The notes beneath the pieces are model-generated. The model saw nothing but the letters and a program-made list of their open reading frames with translations. It ran no database searches and was not told where the DNA came from. Below, one piece after another: positions 17,757 through 27,198 of a stretch of 64,000 nt of DNA. The position numbers were made by a program, and so were the translations under genes. Source of the stretch: CAKZNE01 sp963976435 (GTDB lineage Bacteria > Bacteroidota > Bacteroidia > Flavobacteriales > Schleiferiaceae); contig CAXBKQ010000016.1 of NCBI GenBank assembly GCA_963976435.1, forward strand, positions 28,164 to 92,163, given 5' to 3'. How positions within the stretch are numbered: the first letter of the stretch is position 1; every line of letters begins with the position of its first letter.

Positions 17757-18875
17757 TTAAACCGTTAAAAAATAGGTATCTGGCCTATCATGGTCGAAAA
17801 TTTCATTTGCCCAAAAAAGAGTAATCAATTCTTCTTCACCAACATTAGTAATATTATGGGTATAGCCTGTTGGGATATCCACTACCGTAGGGACTTTTCC
17901 ATTTACAGGATATTCAATTATTTCCGTCCCATCAATTTTTCTGAAGCGAATAATGGCTTCACCTCTAATGACCAAAAACTTTTCTGTTTTAGTATGATGA
18001 AAATGATTTCCTCTTGTAATTCCAGGTTTTGTGGTAGAAACAAATATTTGCCCGAAATCCTCTGATTTAATCCATTCAAAAAGGTCGCCACGATTATCCA
18101 CATTGAGCTTCATTGGATAGGAAAATTTATCCTTAGGCAAGTAGGATAAGTAGGTGCTATAAAGATATTTGGTTAAAGTATCTCCAACCTTTGGCGCTCG
18201 TAAATTCTCTCTGTTTTTTGGGAAAGAACTAATGGTTTCTGCCAAAAAGCCTAGGCTCACTTCAAATTCGGTTCTTACTTTAGCCCTTGTTAATTTTTCT
18301 ATGTCTTTGGCAGACATCCAAGTCAACAATTCAGCAATTACATCATCAATATAAACAACAGGAAAGGAGAAATTCGGATCTCTAATTTCCAACTCTTTAC
18401 CATTGGCAACATTATAGCAGAAAGTAGAAATTACTGAATTATAATTTGGTTTAGACCATTTTCCAAAAACACCTGGCAATCGATAAATAACGGCATTTAC
18501 AATACCATTATCACTTGATTTGCTTAGGAGCTCTTCTGCCTCAAGCTTGCTTTTCCCATAAGGGTTGTCCATTTCCGCTTGAGTGGATGATGTGATTACG
18601 AAAACTGGTTTTTTCTCAGGCTGTAAATCTTCAATAGTCTTTAGTAATTGGGCAGTAAGACCACTGTTCCCGATTGAAAACTCCTCCTCATTCTTAGGAC
18701 GATTTACACCCGCTAAGTGATAAATGAGCTCGGCATCTTTTAGGATTTCGCTAAACTCTTCAGCCTTGGTTTCCCTAGTGATAGATTGCAGCTCTAGGTT
18801 TTCAATTCTATTGAGATGTGCTAATAAATTCTTTCCTACAAATCCATTGGCACCTGTAACAACTACTTTTTTCAT
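17757..18875 (-). CDS. fnlB: UDP-L-FucNAc biosynthesis bifunctional epimerase/reductase (FnlB/WbjC/CapF)
   Basis: 372 residues with the two-domain plan of CapF. The N-terminal SDR reductase carries GANGFVGKN at 8-16 and the YGKSKLEAEE active site; the C-terminal cupin epimerase (from about 255) has the metal-binding HFHHTKTEKFLVI segment. It epimerises C3 and then reduces C4 of the 4-keto sugar made by FnlA. Its start overlaps the stop of fnlA by 4 bases. Confidence 0.92.
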   Translation of the reverse strand: MKKVVVTGANGFVGKNLLAHLNRIENLELQSITRETKAEEFSEILKDAELIYHLAGVNRPKNEEEFSIGNSGLTAQLLKTIEDLQPEKKPVFVITSSTQAEMDNPYGKSKLEAEELLSKSSDNGIVNAVIYRLPGVFGKWSKPNYNSVISTFCYNVANGKELEIRDPNFSFPVVYIDDVIAELLTWMSAKDIEKLTRAKVRTEFEVSLGFLAETISSFPKNRENLRAPKVGDTLTKYLYSTYLSYLPKDKFSYPMKLNVDNRGDLFEWIKSEDFGQIFVSTTKPGITRGNHFHHTKTEKFLVIRGEAIIRFRKIDGTEIIEYPVNGKVPTVVDIPTGYTHNITNVGEEELITLFWANEIFDHDRPDTYFLTV

Positions 18876-19882
18876 AAAGTTTTTAATTCTTCCTGTACGT
18901 GATCTAATTTCAAAACCATTTCTTTAAGCTCTGCATTAGTCAATTGATAAGTATTATGAGAATGATAATCTTCCAAGGTGCTTACTTTATTATCCCCTTC
19001 TGAAAAATATTTATCGTAGTTCAAGTCTCTGTCATCTGCCGAAACTCTATAATAATCACCTAAATCTTCACTTTTCACCCTTTCTTCTGCGGTGAGTAAG
19101 GTTTCATAAAGTTTCTCACCATGACGAGTACCAATCACTTTAATTTCATTTTTGGCATCAAATATATCTAGCATCACTTCTGCAAGTTGACGGATTGTTG
19201 CGGCAGGGGATTTTTGAACAAATACATCTCCAGAATTACCATTTTCAAAGGCGAACATAACCAAGTCAACCGCCTGATCCAAAGACATCATGAACCTTGT
19301 CATATCCGGATTGGTAAGGGTTAATGGTTTTCCAGCCTTTATCTGTTGGATAAATAAAGGAATTACGGAACCTCTGCTGGCCATCACATTTCCATATCTA
19401 GTTGCTGTAATAGTTGTAGAATGTGCCACTCTTGATTTTGCTACGGCTACTTTCTCCATCATGGCTTTGGAAATACCCATTGCATTTATAGGGTAGGCGG
19501 CCTTGTCTGTACTAAGGCAAATAACCTTATCTACTCCATTTCTAATGGCAGCATTTAATACATTCTCTGTTCCAAGAACATTTGTTTTTACGGCCTCAAT
19601 AGGATAAAACTCACAGGAAGGTACTTGTTTTAATGCGGCAGCATGGAAAATATAATTTACACCTTCCATAGCATATTGAAGACTATCCGCATCGCGAACA
19701 TCGCCAATATAAAATTTGACCTTATCGGATTGTAAGGCATGACGCATATCGTCTTGTTTTTTCTCATCTCTGGAGAAAATCCTTATTTCTTTAATATCCG
19801 TATTTAAATAGCCCCGTAAAACGGCATTGCCAAATGATCCTGTTCCACCAGTAATTAATAGGGTGGCGTTTGATAAATTCAT
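18872..19882 (-). CDS. fnlA: UDP-GlcNAc 4,6-dehydratase/5-epimerase (FnlA/WbjB/CapE)
   Basis: 336 residues, soluble extended SDR. The cofactor motif is GGTGSFGNA near residue 12, and the catalytic site carries Met in place of Tyr (NAMGISKAMMEK), as in the inverting dehydratases CapE and PseB. It starts the UDP-L-FucNAc route from UDP-GlcNAc. Followed by fnlB and fnlC in one operon; its own promoter is proposed 250 bases upstream. Confidence 0.9.
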   Translation of the reverse strand: MNLSNATLLITGGTGSFGNAVLRGYLNTDIKEIRIFSRDEKKQDDMRHALQSDKVKFYIGDVRDADSLQYAMEGVNYIFHAAALKQVPSCEFYPIEAVKTNVLGTENVLNAAIRNGVDKVICLSTDKAAYPINAMGISKAMMEKVAVAKSRVAHSTTITATRYGNVMASRGSVIPLFIQQIKAGKPLTLTNPDMTRFMMSLDQAVDLVMFAFENGNSGDVFVQKSPAATIRQLAEVMLDIFDAKNEIKVIGTRHGEKLYETLLTAEERVKSEDLGDYYRVSADDRDLNYDKYFSEGDNKVSTLEDYHSHNTYQLTNAELKEMVLKLDHVQEELKTL

Positions 19883-20128
19883 GAGAATGATTTAAAATTC
19901 ATAAAAGTACTTAGGTGTTTATCCTAGTCTATTCAATTTTTCTATTACCTTTTTAAAAAGAATAAAGAATGATGTTCATTTTTTCAAAGCTTTTCAAAGT
20001 GTTTTTTGGAGAATTTCATAATCTTTCAAAACCTCATCAGGATTCATATTCACCTCTTCAAAATACCCAAGGTAAAAATCTGATAAACAAACACTTAAAT
20101 TCCATTTTACAGGAATTCAATTGAAGCT

Positions 20129-20158
20129 CAAATCTACATTTATTTTCTTATTAACAAA
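20129..20158 (-). promoter_or_regulatory. Bacteroidota-type promoter upstream of fnlA
   Basis: Within the 322-base gap 19883-20204, which otherwise shows no gene, the minus strand has TAGATTTG (20129-20136) preceded by TTTG (20155-20158) with an 18-base spacer, close to the consensus TTTG-N19-TAnnTTTG. Transcription would start near 20122, leaving a leader of about 240 bases before fnlA. Confidence 0.5.
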
Positions 20159-20204
20159 ATTCTTCATTAAGCCTGCTGACCTATTAAGACAGAGCATAAT
20201 TATT

Positions 20205-21383
20205 TTAATTTTCTGACCTTAAATGATTTTGGTAAATGTCAAATACATCGTTTGCAATTTCTACAACATTGTGATTTGCCCTAAACTTTTTAATACAGGC
20301 TTGCCCCATTTCTTCTACAAATTCTGGAGATTCTGACAAATTCACAATACTCTCTTCTAATTTCTTTTGCTGTCCAAATTTTACAATAATACCTGTCTTT
20401 TCATGCTTTACAATATCCTCAACCTTATCATGTAATGTAATTATGGAAGGCACTCCATAGGCACCAGCTTCAAAAACGGATCTGGAAGGTTCGTTCATAT
20501 GGATGGGCAATAACAATGCATCCACATTGGCAAATAATTCATTTGTTGGAACTATTTGACCCAAGAGTTGAACATTTTTTAAATGATGTTTGGCAATAGC
20601 ATTATCCATCCTTTTTTGCCAATCTGGATAAATTCCCAAGGCATCAAGGATTCTTCCTTTTAAACTTGAGTAAAACTCCTTTGGTTTTACATTAGATCCA
20701 GCTACCACAAATTTAATTGTACTCTTATCTTTAAGGTTTATTGCTGCCTTAATAAGCTCTCCAATTCCTTTTTGGCTAAGAAAATTAGATAAAAACAAAA
20801 TCCTAAATTTATCGGATTTCACTTTGGGGAGCACTTCATTAAACACGCTTGAAACGGGATTGTAAATCAATGACTTTTTCACAACCCTATCCATAACCTT
20901 CAAAACGCTCCCATCAATACAAATAAGGTGATCAACATATTTATTGATCTTTTTTGCGGCAAATTTATTGAAGGCAGGATAATTTGAGTTTGCCACTACC
21001 CTGCAATGCATAATTACAGGGATATTGAAATTTTTCTTTAAAGTTTTGGCAGTAGTAAAAAGGCCTCCTTCATTCAGGTGGATAATATCAGGATTATGTC
21101 TTTTTACTAAATCATTTACCCATGTTTTTGATTGTGGCTTTAAATATTCAAGTAAGAATCTTAGGTATAAAAATTTTACACCGCTTACGGAAACAAACAT
21201 TCTGGGCGTAGGAATAATTTCTACAGTATCCACAATCTTTTTAAACCTTTCTACTACAGGCCCTTCAGGTGTTGCCACAACAATTTCAATAGAATGATTC
21301 TTCTTTAATTCCGTAAGTAAGTGAATTAAACTATTTGACGCTCCTCCTGTGTCTCCACAATGATGGATGTATAGAACCTTCAT
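20205..21383 (-). CDS. GT4-family glycosyltransferase
   Basis: 392 residues, GT-B fold. The N-domain opens with VLYIHHCGDTGGASNSLIHLL (a glycine-rich acceptor loop) and the C-domain has FRILFLSNFLSQKGIGELI and the ExG motif segment NEPSRSVFEAGAYGVPSI, where the retaining GT4 Glu binds the nucleotide sugar. Donor and acceptor cannot be told from sequence. It lies one base after the aminotransferase gene, suggesting tight co-expression. Confidence 0.85.
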   Translation of the reverse strand: MKVLYIHHCGDTGGASNSLIHLLTELKKNHSIEIVVATPEGPVVERFKKIVDTVEIIPTPRMFVSVSGVKFLYLRFLLEYLKPQSKTWVNDLVKRHNPDIIHLNEGGLFTTAKTLKKNFNIPVIMHCRVVANSNYPAFNKFAAKKINKYVDHLICIDGSVLKVMDRVVKKSLIYNPVSSVFNEVLPKVKSDKFRILFLSNFLSQKGIGELIKAAINLKDKSTIKFVVAGSNVKPKEFYSSLKGRILDALGIYPDWQKRMDNAIAKHHLKNVQLLGQIVPTNELFANVDALLLPIHMNEPSRSVFEAGAYGVPSIITLHDKVEDIVKHEKTGIIVKFGQQKKLEESIVNLSESPEFVEEMGQACIKKFRANHNVVEIANDVFDIYQNHLRSEN

Positions 21384-21384
21384 A

Positions 21385-22500
21385 TTAAAGGTTGTTATTT
21401 GAATAGAATAACTTTATCTTTTCTGCAACGGTATTAATCATTTCTTCACTTAGTTCGGGATACATAGGCAAGGATAAAATTTTATTCTCATAAGCAGATG
21501 CCACTGGAAAATCGCTCCTTGAATAATTTAAATATTCATAAGCTTTCAAATTAGGCAAAGCAGTAGGATAGTGAATTGCCGTTCCGATTCCATTTTCTTT
21601 TAAAAATTTTGCCAATTCATCTCTCTTTTCGGCTCGAATTACAAAAAGATGATAGGAATGTTTCGAATTTGGTCTAAGTGCCGGAAGGCTAATCTCATCA
21701 ATTCCTTTCAATACCTTTCTATACCTTTCTGCATTGGCTATTCTGTTCTCTGTCCAATTTACGATATATGGTAATTTAACACTAAGAACAGCTGCTTGCA
21801 ATCCATCCAGTCTACTATTTATACCTTCAATCTCATGCATATGTTTTTTCAAGGCACCATGGCGCGCATACATTCTGCATTTTTTTGCTAGCTCATCATC
21901 ATTGGTAATAATACAACCTGCATCTCCATAAGCTCCGAGATTTTTACCAGGGTAAAAGCTAAAGGAACCTGCTAATCCAATGGTACCGGCTCTTTGACCA
22001 TTAAATTCTGAAAAATGCGATTGAGCACAATCTTCCATAACAGGAATATTATGCTTATTGGCTATTTCCATTATCTTATCCATATCACACATTTGACCGT
22101 GTAAATGAACAGGGATAATTAATTTGGTATTAGTCGTTATTGCTGCTTCTAGCAAATCTTCATTAATAGAATAATAATCGGGGTCAATATCCACAAAAAC
22201 CGGTTTTGCACCAGTCTGAGAAATTGTTTCGGAACTCGAAATCCAACTATTGGCAACTGTAATTACTTCATCACCCTCACCTATTCCCAGCATTTTCATA
22301 ACTATAAATAGGGAATCAGTACCATTTGCAGCGGAAATACAATGTTTTACTCCATACAGTTTGGCAAATTCCTTTTCAAAGTCCTCAACTACTTTACCAC
22401 CAATAAAGGCTGTATTGTTTATTACATCGAATATAGCCTTGTCCATATCCTCCTTAATGGATTGATACTGAACTTTTAAATCTACAAAAGGTACCTTCAT
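21385..22500 (-). CDS. DegT/DnrJ/EryC1 aminotransferase (WbpE/WlbC- or FdtB-like)
   Basis: 371 residues, PLP enzyme with Schiff-base Lys186 in SFYPGKNLGAYGDAG. The N-terminus (VPFVDLKVQYQSIKEDM) and the NGTDSLFIVMK segment match the WbpE/WlbC/FdtB group, which aminate a 3-keto sugar. This fits two roles: the 3-amination in a UDP-GlcNAc3NAcA route (with the WlbA-like dehydrogenases and the WbpI-like epimerase next door), or a dTDP-3-amino sugar route; no dTDP-sugar genes are in the window, so the first is favoured. Confidence 0.85.
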   Translation of the reverse strand: MKVPFVDLKVQYQSIKEDMDKAIFDVINNTAFIGGKVVEDFEKEFAKLYGVKHCISAANGTDSLFIVMKMLGIGEGDEVITVANSWISSSETISQTGAKPVFVDIDPDYYSINEDLLEAAITTNTKLIIPVHLHGQMCDMDKIMEIANKHNIPVMEDCAQSHFSEFNGQRAGTIGLAGSFSFYPGKNLGAYGDAGCIITNDDELAKKCRMYARHGALKKHMHEIEGINSRLDGLQAAVLSVKLPYIVNWTENRIANAERYRKVLKGIDEISLPALRPNSKHSYHLFVIRAEKRDELAKFLKENGIGTAIHYPTALPNLKAYEYLNYSRSDFPVASAYENKILSLPMYPELSEEMINTVAEKIKLFYSNNNL

Positions 22501-22628
22501 TTTGTATTTATAGTTTGAGTTAAAATTTGTTTGACTAATTAAATTTTAGTCTGTAATTCCTAATGGTTTTAGGTGAAAAGGAAAAATTCAGCTCATTTTC
22601 CAGCTTCACTTTCATTTTGGGTTTGATA

Positions 22629-23723
22629 TCAATTATTGTCTAATTCCAACAATTTGGCAATAATTCTCTCAGCAGTTTTTCCATCCCATAATTCTGGAGT
22701 ACTTCCTTTTTTCCATTCACCATTAAAAAGTTTTGCCATATATGGTGGAACGGCTTTGGGGTCAACACCCAACAATTCATTACTCCCTTCTGTAATGGTT
22801 TCAGGACGTTCAGTACTGTCGCGTAAGGTCATACAGGGAACTCCCATTACTGTGGTTTCTTCGGTAATCCCACCTGAATCAGTAATAACTGCTTTTGCTT
22901 TTTCTACCAAATAGTTAAATTCCAAATAACCTAATGGCTGAATTTTATGTAGTCTTGGATCACTAATTCCCAATCGATCTAAAATCTGCATAGTCCTGGG
23001 GTGAACCGGGAAAATTAAAGGTAAATCCCCACTATTATCTAGTATGGCCGCTATAAGCTCCTTTAGTTTTTCTTCTTCATCAACATTTGCAGGTCTATGA
23101 AGAGTCATTACTATATAATTTCCTTTTGTAAGTCCGATTTTATCCCAAATTGGAGGAGCAATAAATTTGTCCCTGAAGCTCAATAGGGTATCAATCATTG
23201 TATTTCCAACAAAAAATATAGAATCCTTATTAGAGCCAAGCTTGATTAAATTGTCGCCAGCTAATTTTGTGGTGGTGAAAAAATAGTCGGAGATACTATC
23301 TGTCACCATTCTATTAATTTCTTCGGGCATACTTAGATCTCCAGAACGAATTCCAGCTTCTACATGTGCTACCTTAATATTGAGTTTTTTTGCTGCAATG
23401 GAGCAGGCCATGGTGCTAGTAACATCGCCAACCACAAGGCAAAGGTCTGTAGACTCTTTCAGCAATACTTGCTCATAACCTATCATAATTTTGGCAGTTT
23501 GCTCGGCTTGTGTTCCACCTCCAGCTCCTAAATTGATATCAGGTTCGGGTATGGCTAATTCTTCGAAAAAGCTACCACTCATATTTTTATCATAGTGCTG
23601 ACCGGTATGAATAAGTCTATAGCTTATATCATGCCCCTCTTTTGCGGCTTTAGCTATTGCTTTGGTAATGGGAGCAATTTTAATAAAGTTTGGTCTGGCT
23701 CCGGCAATAAGATCGATTTTCAT
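22629..23723 (-). CDS. Non-hydrolysing UDP-N-acetylglucosamine-type 2-epimerase (WbpI/WecB-like)
   Basis: 364 residues. The opening GARPNFIKIAP is closer to the WbpI/WlbD form (GARPxFIK) than to WecB or FnlC (GTRPExIK). Further motifs are VVGDVTSTM, AHVEAGIRSGD and the TDSGGITEET nucleotide-binding loop. WbpI converts UDP-GlcNAc3NAcA to UDP-ManNAc3NAcA; WecB makes UDP-ManNAc. With dehydrogenase, WlbA, aminotransferase and acetyltransferase genes nearby, the WbpI role is favoured but not proven. Confidence 0.85.
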   Translation of the reverse strand: MKIDLIAGARPNFIKIAPITKAIAKAAKEGHDISYRLIHTGQHYDKNMSGSFFEELAIPEPDINLGAGGGTQAEQTAKIMIGYEQVLLKESTDLCLVVGDVTSTMACSIAAKKLNIKVAHVEAGIRSGDLSMPEEINRMVTDSISDYFFTTTKLAGDNLIKLGSNKDSIFFVGNTMIDTLLSFRDKFIAPPIWDKIGLTKGNYIVMTLHRPANVDEEEKLKELIAAILDNSGDLPLIFPVHPRTMQILDRLGISDPRLHKIQPLGYLEFNYLVEKAKAVITDSGGITEETTVMGVPCMTLRDSTERPETITEGSNELLGVDPKAVPPYMAKLFNGEWKKGSTPELWDGKTAERIIAKLLELDNN

Positions 23724-23825
23724 ACTTTTTTCTAAATATTTTCAGATAATTGCCGACTTAAAAATTAGTCTTTCCACAATAATATCTCTTGGTGTAATAA
23801 TATATTAGGCTTTTTGGTTTACGAG

Positions 23826-24584
23826 TCATTTGCTGTAATGTTCCTCAGGGATAATGTAATATTTTTTTCCATTCACAATGGTAAATGGTGGTTCAAAGCC
23901 TGGCATTGCTGTAGCTCTTACTCTTTTTATCACATCACCTTTTATTGGCCCTAGATCAATAGCTTTTAATTGTTGGATATCTTTTCTATAATACAAATTG
24001 CTACCTCTTTCCTCAATATAGGACTCTTGACGATGCAATTCATAATTTCCTGAAAAGATATCGCCAATATGGTTTTCAAACAATTCTACAGACTTTTGGA
24101 AGGTTAGGTCATATAAATCTTTGACCATAAAATTCTCGGGAATTTCAAATCTGCTTTCAAAAATAATATCTCCATTATCGATTCCTGATTCTAATCGATG
24201 CAGAGTAGTCCCAAAAACCTTGGACTCATTAAATATTGCAAAAGAAAACTGGTTACATCCTCTATATTCTGGCAATGGAGCCATATGTAAATTGATGGCT
24301 AAGCTTTTAGCTACATCAATATGTTCTTGTTTTAAAATTAGATGGTATTGAACGGAAATAATGAAATCTACATTTTCAAATTCTAATATTTCCTTTAAAT
24401 TTTCGATAAAAGGAATATTATTTTCATCGGCCAAGGCTCTAACTGAAAAATCTTTTCCAAACCTTAAATTATCGTTGGAGAGGACAGCAACAATATTGAT
24501 GTTTAACTCCTTGGAATTGTTTATCAGAAAATTTAAGGTTTGATAGCCAATGGGTTTTGAACCTAAAAAAAGTACGTTTTTCAT
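23826..24584 (-). CDS. Sugar N-formyltransferase-like protein
   Basis: 252 residues, formyltransferase superfamily fold like methionyl-tRNA formyltransferase but without its tRNA-binding domain. The catalytic triad region is visible: Asn98 and His100 in INLHMAPLPEYRGCN, and Asp139 in GIDNGDI. In surface-sugar clusters such enzymes formylate an amino sugar nucleotide with N10-formyl-THF. The gene starts one base after the stop of an ankyrin-repeat gene, which recalls QdtF, where a sugar N-formyltransferase carries an ankyrin domain in the same chain. Confidence 0.87.
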   Translation of the reverse strand: MKNVLFLGSKPIGYQTLNFLINNSKELNINIVAVLSNDNLRFGKDFSVRALADENNIPFIENLKEILEFENVDFIISVQYHLILKQEHIDVAKSLAINLHMAPLPEYRGCNQFSFAIFNESKVFGTTLHRLESGIDNGDIIFESRFEIPENFMVKDLYDLTFQKSVELFENHIGDIFSGNYELHRQESYIEERGSNLYYRKDIQQLKAIDLGPIKGDVIKRVRATAMPGFEPPFTIVNGKKYYIIPEEHYSK

Positions 24585-24585
24585 A

Positions 24586-24984
24586 TTATATTGCTCCTTT
24601 ACTCAATAAGTAGGAAATCATTTCCTCATCTCCGATATCCTTTACATAGTCTAGAACCGTCCAGTTCTTTTTTTTATCTCGAGCATTAATGTCGGCACCC
24701 AGGCTTAACACAAAATCTAGAAATCCAAAATTTCTATTCTCTAGGCATTTTGTTTTGGCATACATAAAAACTGTAGTACCCTTGGGGTTTGTAGAATTTA
24801 TATTAGCACCCTTTTCCACCAAAATCTCCAAAGCGGGTTTATTTTGATTGTATGCCGCCATAATAATAGCGTTCCAACCTTTGTCATTGGGCTGATCAAT
24901 ATTATCAACCTTATCAACAAATTCTTTTGTTTTATGAATGTCACCATCCACAATAGAATGCCATAAATTATCGAGACTGTTCAT
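24586..24984 (-). CDS. Small ankyrin-repeat protein paired with the formyltransferase
   Basis: 132 residues made of about three to four ankyrin repeats: DKGWNAIIMAAYNQNKPALEI, then NPKGTTVFMYAKTKCLENRNFGFLDFVLSLGADINARD, then KKNWTVLDYVKDIG. No signal peptide or other domain. It directly precedes the formyltransferase gene (1-base gap). In QdtF from Providencia the ankyrin domain follows the formyltransferase domain and binds a second nucleotide sugar; here it would be a separate subunit encoded first. Direct interaction is inferred. Confidence 0.85.
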   Translation of the reverse strand: MNSLDNLWHSIVDGDIHKTKEFVDKVDNIDQPNDKGWNAIIMAAYNQNKPALEILVEKGANINSTNPKGTTVFMYAKTKCLENRNFGFLDFVLSLGADINARDKKKNWTVLDYVKDIGDEEMISYLLSKGAI

Positions 24985-24990
24985 TAAATT

Positions 24991-26007
24991 CTATTCTACA
25001 GAACTGTAAATTTTATCAATAATCTCAACGGTTTTTAAGCCTTCAAAGGAATTAGTACTAATAGCACCACCATTTACCAGAACATCAACAACATTTTCAT
25101 AAACCTTATCGTGGTTAGACATAGAGCCTTGATAGGTTCCATAGCTATTTGCCTTATTTCCCACTGGTAAATTATCAATTACAACATCTTCAATATTCTG
25201 GTATTCTAATTCATTTAGATATTGACCTCCAATTTTCACGGTACCCTTTTCACCAAAGATGGTTAAGGAGCCTTCCATATTTTTACCGTAGCTATTAACA
25301 GTATAATTTATAGTACCAATAGCACCGTTGTAAAATTCTAAGATTACAACACCGGCATCTTCAAATTCCACAATATTTTGATGTTCAAAATTACCTGTGA
25401 AAGCCTTGGCTTTTTTTACATCACCTATTATCCAATACAATAAATCAATAAAATGACTGAACTGGGTAAACAAGGTCCCACCGTCCATATCTTTGGATCC
25501 TTTCCACGAGTCTTTGTAATAGTCTGGGTTTCTATTCCAAAAGCAGCTTAATTGAACACTAGAAATCTTTCCTAATTTCCCTGCATCCACCAATTCTTTG
25601 ATTTTACTTACAGGTGGATTAAATCTATTTTGTTTGATGGCAAAAAGCCTCTTATTATTTGCTTCAGCGGTTTTGATCATTTCGCCACAGTCATGAACAG
25701 AAATGGCCATGGGTTTTTCGCATAAAACGTTAAACCCAGCATTTAATGAGGAAATGGAGTGGGAAGCATGTAAACCATTTGGCGAACAGATAGAAACAAG
25801 GTCGAGTTTATCTTTTTCAGCTTCCAACATGGTTTCAATATCATAATAAACCCTAGCGCCGTATTTCTCTCCCATGGCATCAGCCTTATGTTTTTCAATA
25901 TCACAAACGGCCACTAATTCTCCATTGTTTGAAATGTGTTCCGCATGTCGATTGGCTATTCTTCCACAACCAACAATTCCAAATCTAAGGTTTTCCACTT
26001 TACCCAT
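24991..26007 (-). CDS. Gfo/Idh/MocA oxidoreductase, WlbA-like (copy 1)
   Basis: 338 residues. Rossmann motif GIVGCGRIANRHAEH, the conserved CEKPMA lysine, and the segment CFWNRNPDYYKDSWKGSKDM followed by DGGTLFTQFSHFIDLL match WlbA-type UDP-GlcNAcA 3-dehydrogenases rather than the divergent P. aeruginosa WbpB. It oxidises C3 before transamination. It is paralogous along its whole length to the protein at 41827-42858. It lies 6 bases upstream of the ankyrin gene in the same direction. Confidence 0.88.
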   Translation of the reverse strand: MGKVENLRFGIVGCGRIANRHAEHISNNGELVAVCDIEKHKADAMGEKYGARVYYDIETMLEAEKDKLDLVSICSPNGLHASHSISSLNAGFNVLCEKPMAISVHDCGEMIKTAEANNKRLFAIKQNRFNPPVSKIKELVDAGKLGKISSVQLSCFWNRNPDYYKDSWKGSKDMDGGTLFTQFSHFIDLLYWIIGDVKKAKAFTGNFEHQNIVEFEDAGVVILEFYNGAIGTINYTVNSYGKNMEGSLTIFGEKGTVKIGGQYLNELEYQNIEDVVIDNLPVGNKANSYGTYQGSMSNHDKVYENVVDVLVNGGAISTNSFEGLKTVEIIDKIYSSVE

Positions 26008-26062
26008 ATTTTATTTCTATAAACCAAAAAGGACAGCCCTTTTCGATAATTTTAATATTAAA

Positions 26063-27196
26063 TTATACTTCTAATTTTTTCTTTGCTAAACTGAATTCAA
26101 AATATCTCGAATCCATCACCAATGCAAGAAAAAATAAGTGGTTCTGAGCGATGTTCCCGGTCAGAAGCGCCAAAAAAAATGTAAAGATAATTAATGCTCT
26201 AATTCTACCATCATTAACAACCCAAAATCTATCTATTATGGCCAATACGAAAGGGATTAGACCAATTACTCCTAGTTCGGCCAAAATCTCCAAAATAATA
26301 TTATGAGGGTAAGAATAGGCCTCCTCCGTAAATCCAAAACCATGTCCAAAAATGGGTGAATCCACAAATAATCCATAGGCCCATCTAAAAAGGTAACCCC
26401 GGCTATGAACATTAAAAAATTTATTTCCAGATTCCTCAATGCTAAACAACCTACTGGTATTGATATCTACATCAAGATAAACCAACAATCCTATTAATAC
26501 AGCCAAAGAAACACCTAGCAGAAGTAGGTTTTTACCAATATTCCCCTTTTTTCCTTGTTGCCAAATAAAATAAGGAACAATAAATAGTATCAAGGCTAAA
26601 ACCGTTTGCCTAGTTTGGGTTAGTAATAATCCAATGCCAATTATGGCCAAACCGATTAAAAAGAGCTTTTTCCTTACAAAGCTCAAAAGGATTAATGCAA
26701 TTATGAAAGCCAATGTTCTAGAGTCTTCCAATACTCCAGTAACAATCCTCGACCTGGTGGTTTCCTCCGTTAACATACTAGTTCTTAACTGAAAACCATA
26801 TTGACTGGAATTATAGATAAGGATAAAGGAAATTATTATTCCAACGGCAATTATTAAATTGATATTTAACCTATATCCCGAGCTAATAAATAGATCAACC
26901 ACAAAAATTATGAAGACCGTCCTAACCAGTAGAATTTGCAATTTAAAGCCGGCATAGCCTACATCTCGAAATAAAAATGAGAATAGAATAATTAGCAAAA
27001 AAAACAGAAGCAATCTATATTTCCTGAAATTAACCTTCTTAAGTCCACCACGCTGAATAATATAAAAGAAGGAAATTAAAGAAATGGCAAATTCTAAAGA
27101 CACAGAAAAACTAAATCCAAACTGATTGGCTGCATAATTAAATAAATTATAAGCCAAAAGCATTAGGAAATTTATGTGCAGTAGAATTTTTCCCAT
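26063..27196 (-). CDS. O-antigen/polysaccharide polymerase (Wzy-like, Wzy_C domain)
   Basis: 377 residues with 10-12 predicted membrane helices. The Wzy_C/O-antigen-ligase loop is visible in the segment HSRGYLFRWAYGLFVDSPIFGHG followed by PHNIILEILAELGVIGL. Wzy proteins polymerise lipid-linked repeat units on the periplasmic face of the inner membrane. It sits between two sugar-transfer genes and close to the Wzx flippase, so polymerase is favoured over ligase, although sequence alone cannot fully separate the two. Confidence 0.82.
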   Translation of the reverse strand: MGKILLHINFLMLLAYNLFNYAANQFGFSFSVSLEFAISLISFFYIIQRGGLKKVNFRKYRLLLFFLLIILFSFLFRDVGYAGFKLQILLVRTVFIIFVVDLFISSGYRLNINLIIAVGIIISFILIYNSSQYGFQLRTSMLTEETTRSRIVTGVLEDSRTLAFIIALILLSFVRKKLFLIGLAIIGIGLLLTQTRQTVLALILFIVPYFIWQQGKKGNIGKNLLLLGVSLAVLIGLLVYLDVDINTSRLFSIEESGNKFFNVHSRGYLFRWAYGLFVDSPIFGHGFGFTEEAYSYPHNIILEILAELGVIGLIPFVLAIIDRFWVVNDGRIRALIIFTFFLALLTGNIAQNHLFFLALVMDSRYFEFSLAKKKLEV

Positions 27197-27198
27197 AA

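Noticed and set aside
23826..24584. Methionyl-tRNA formyltransferase (fmt)
   Set aside because: At 252 residues it lacks the C-terminal tRNA-binding domain of Fmt, and it sits in a sugar locus beside an ankyrin gene.
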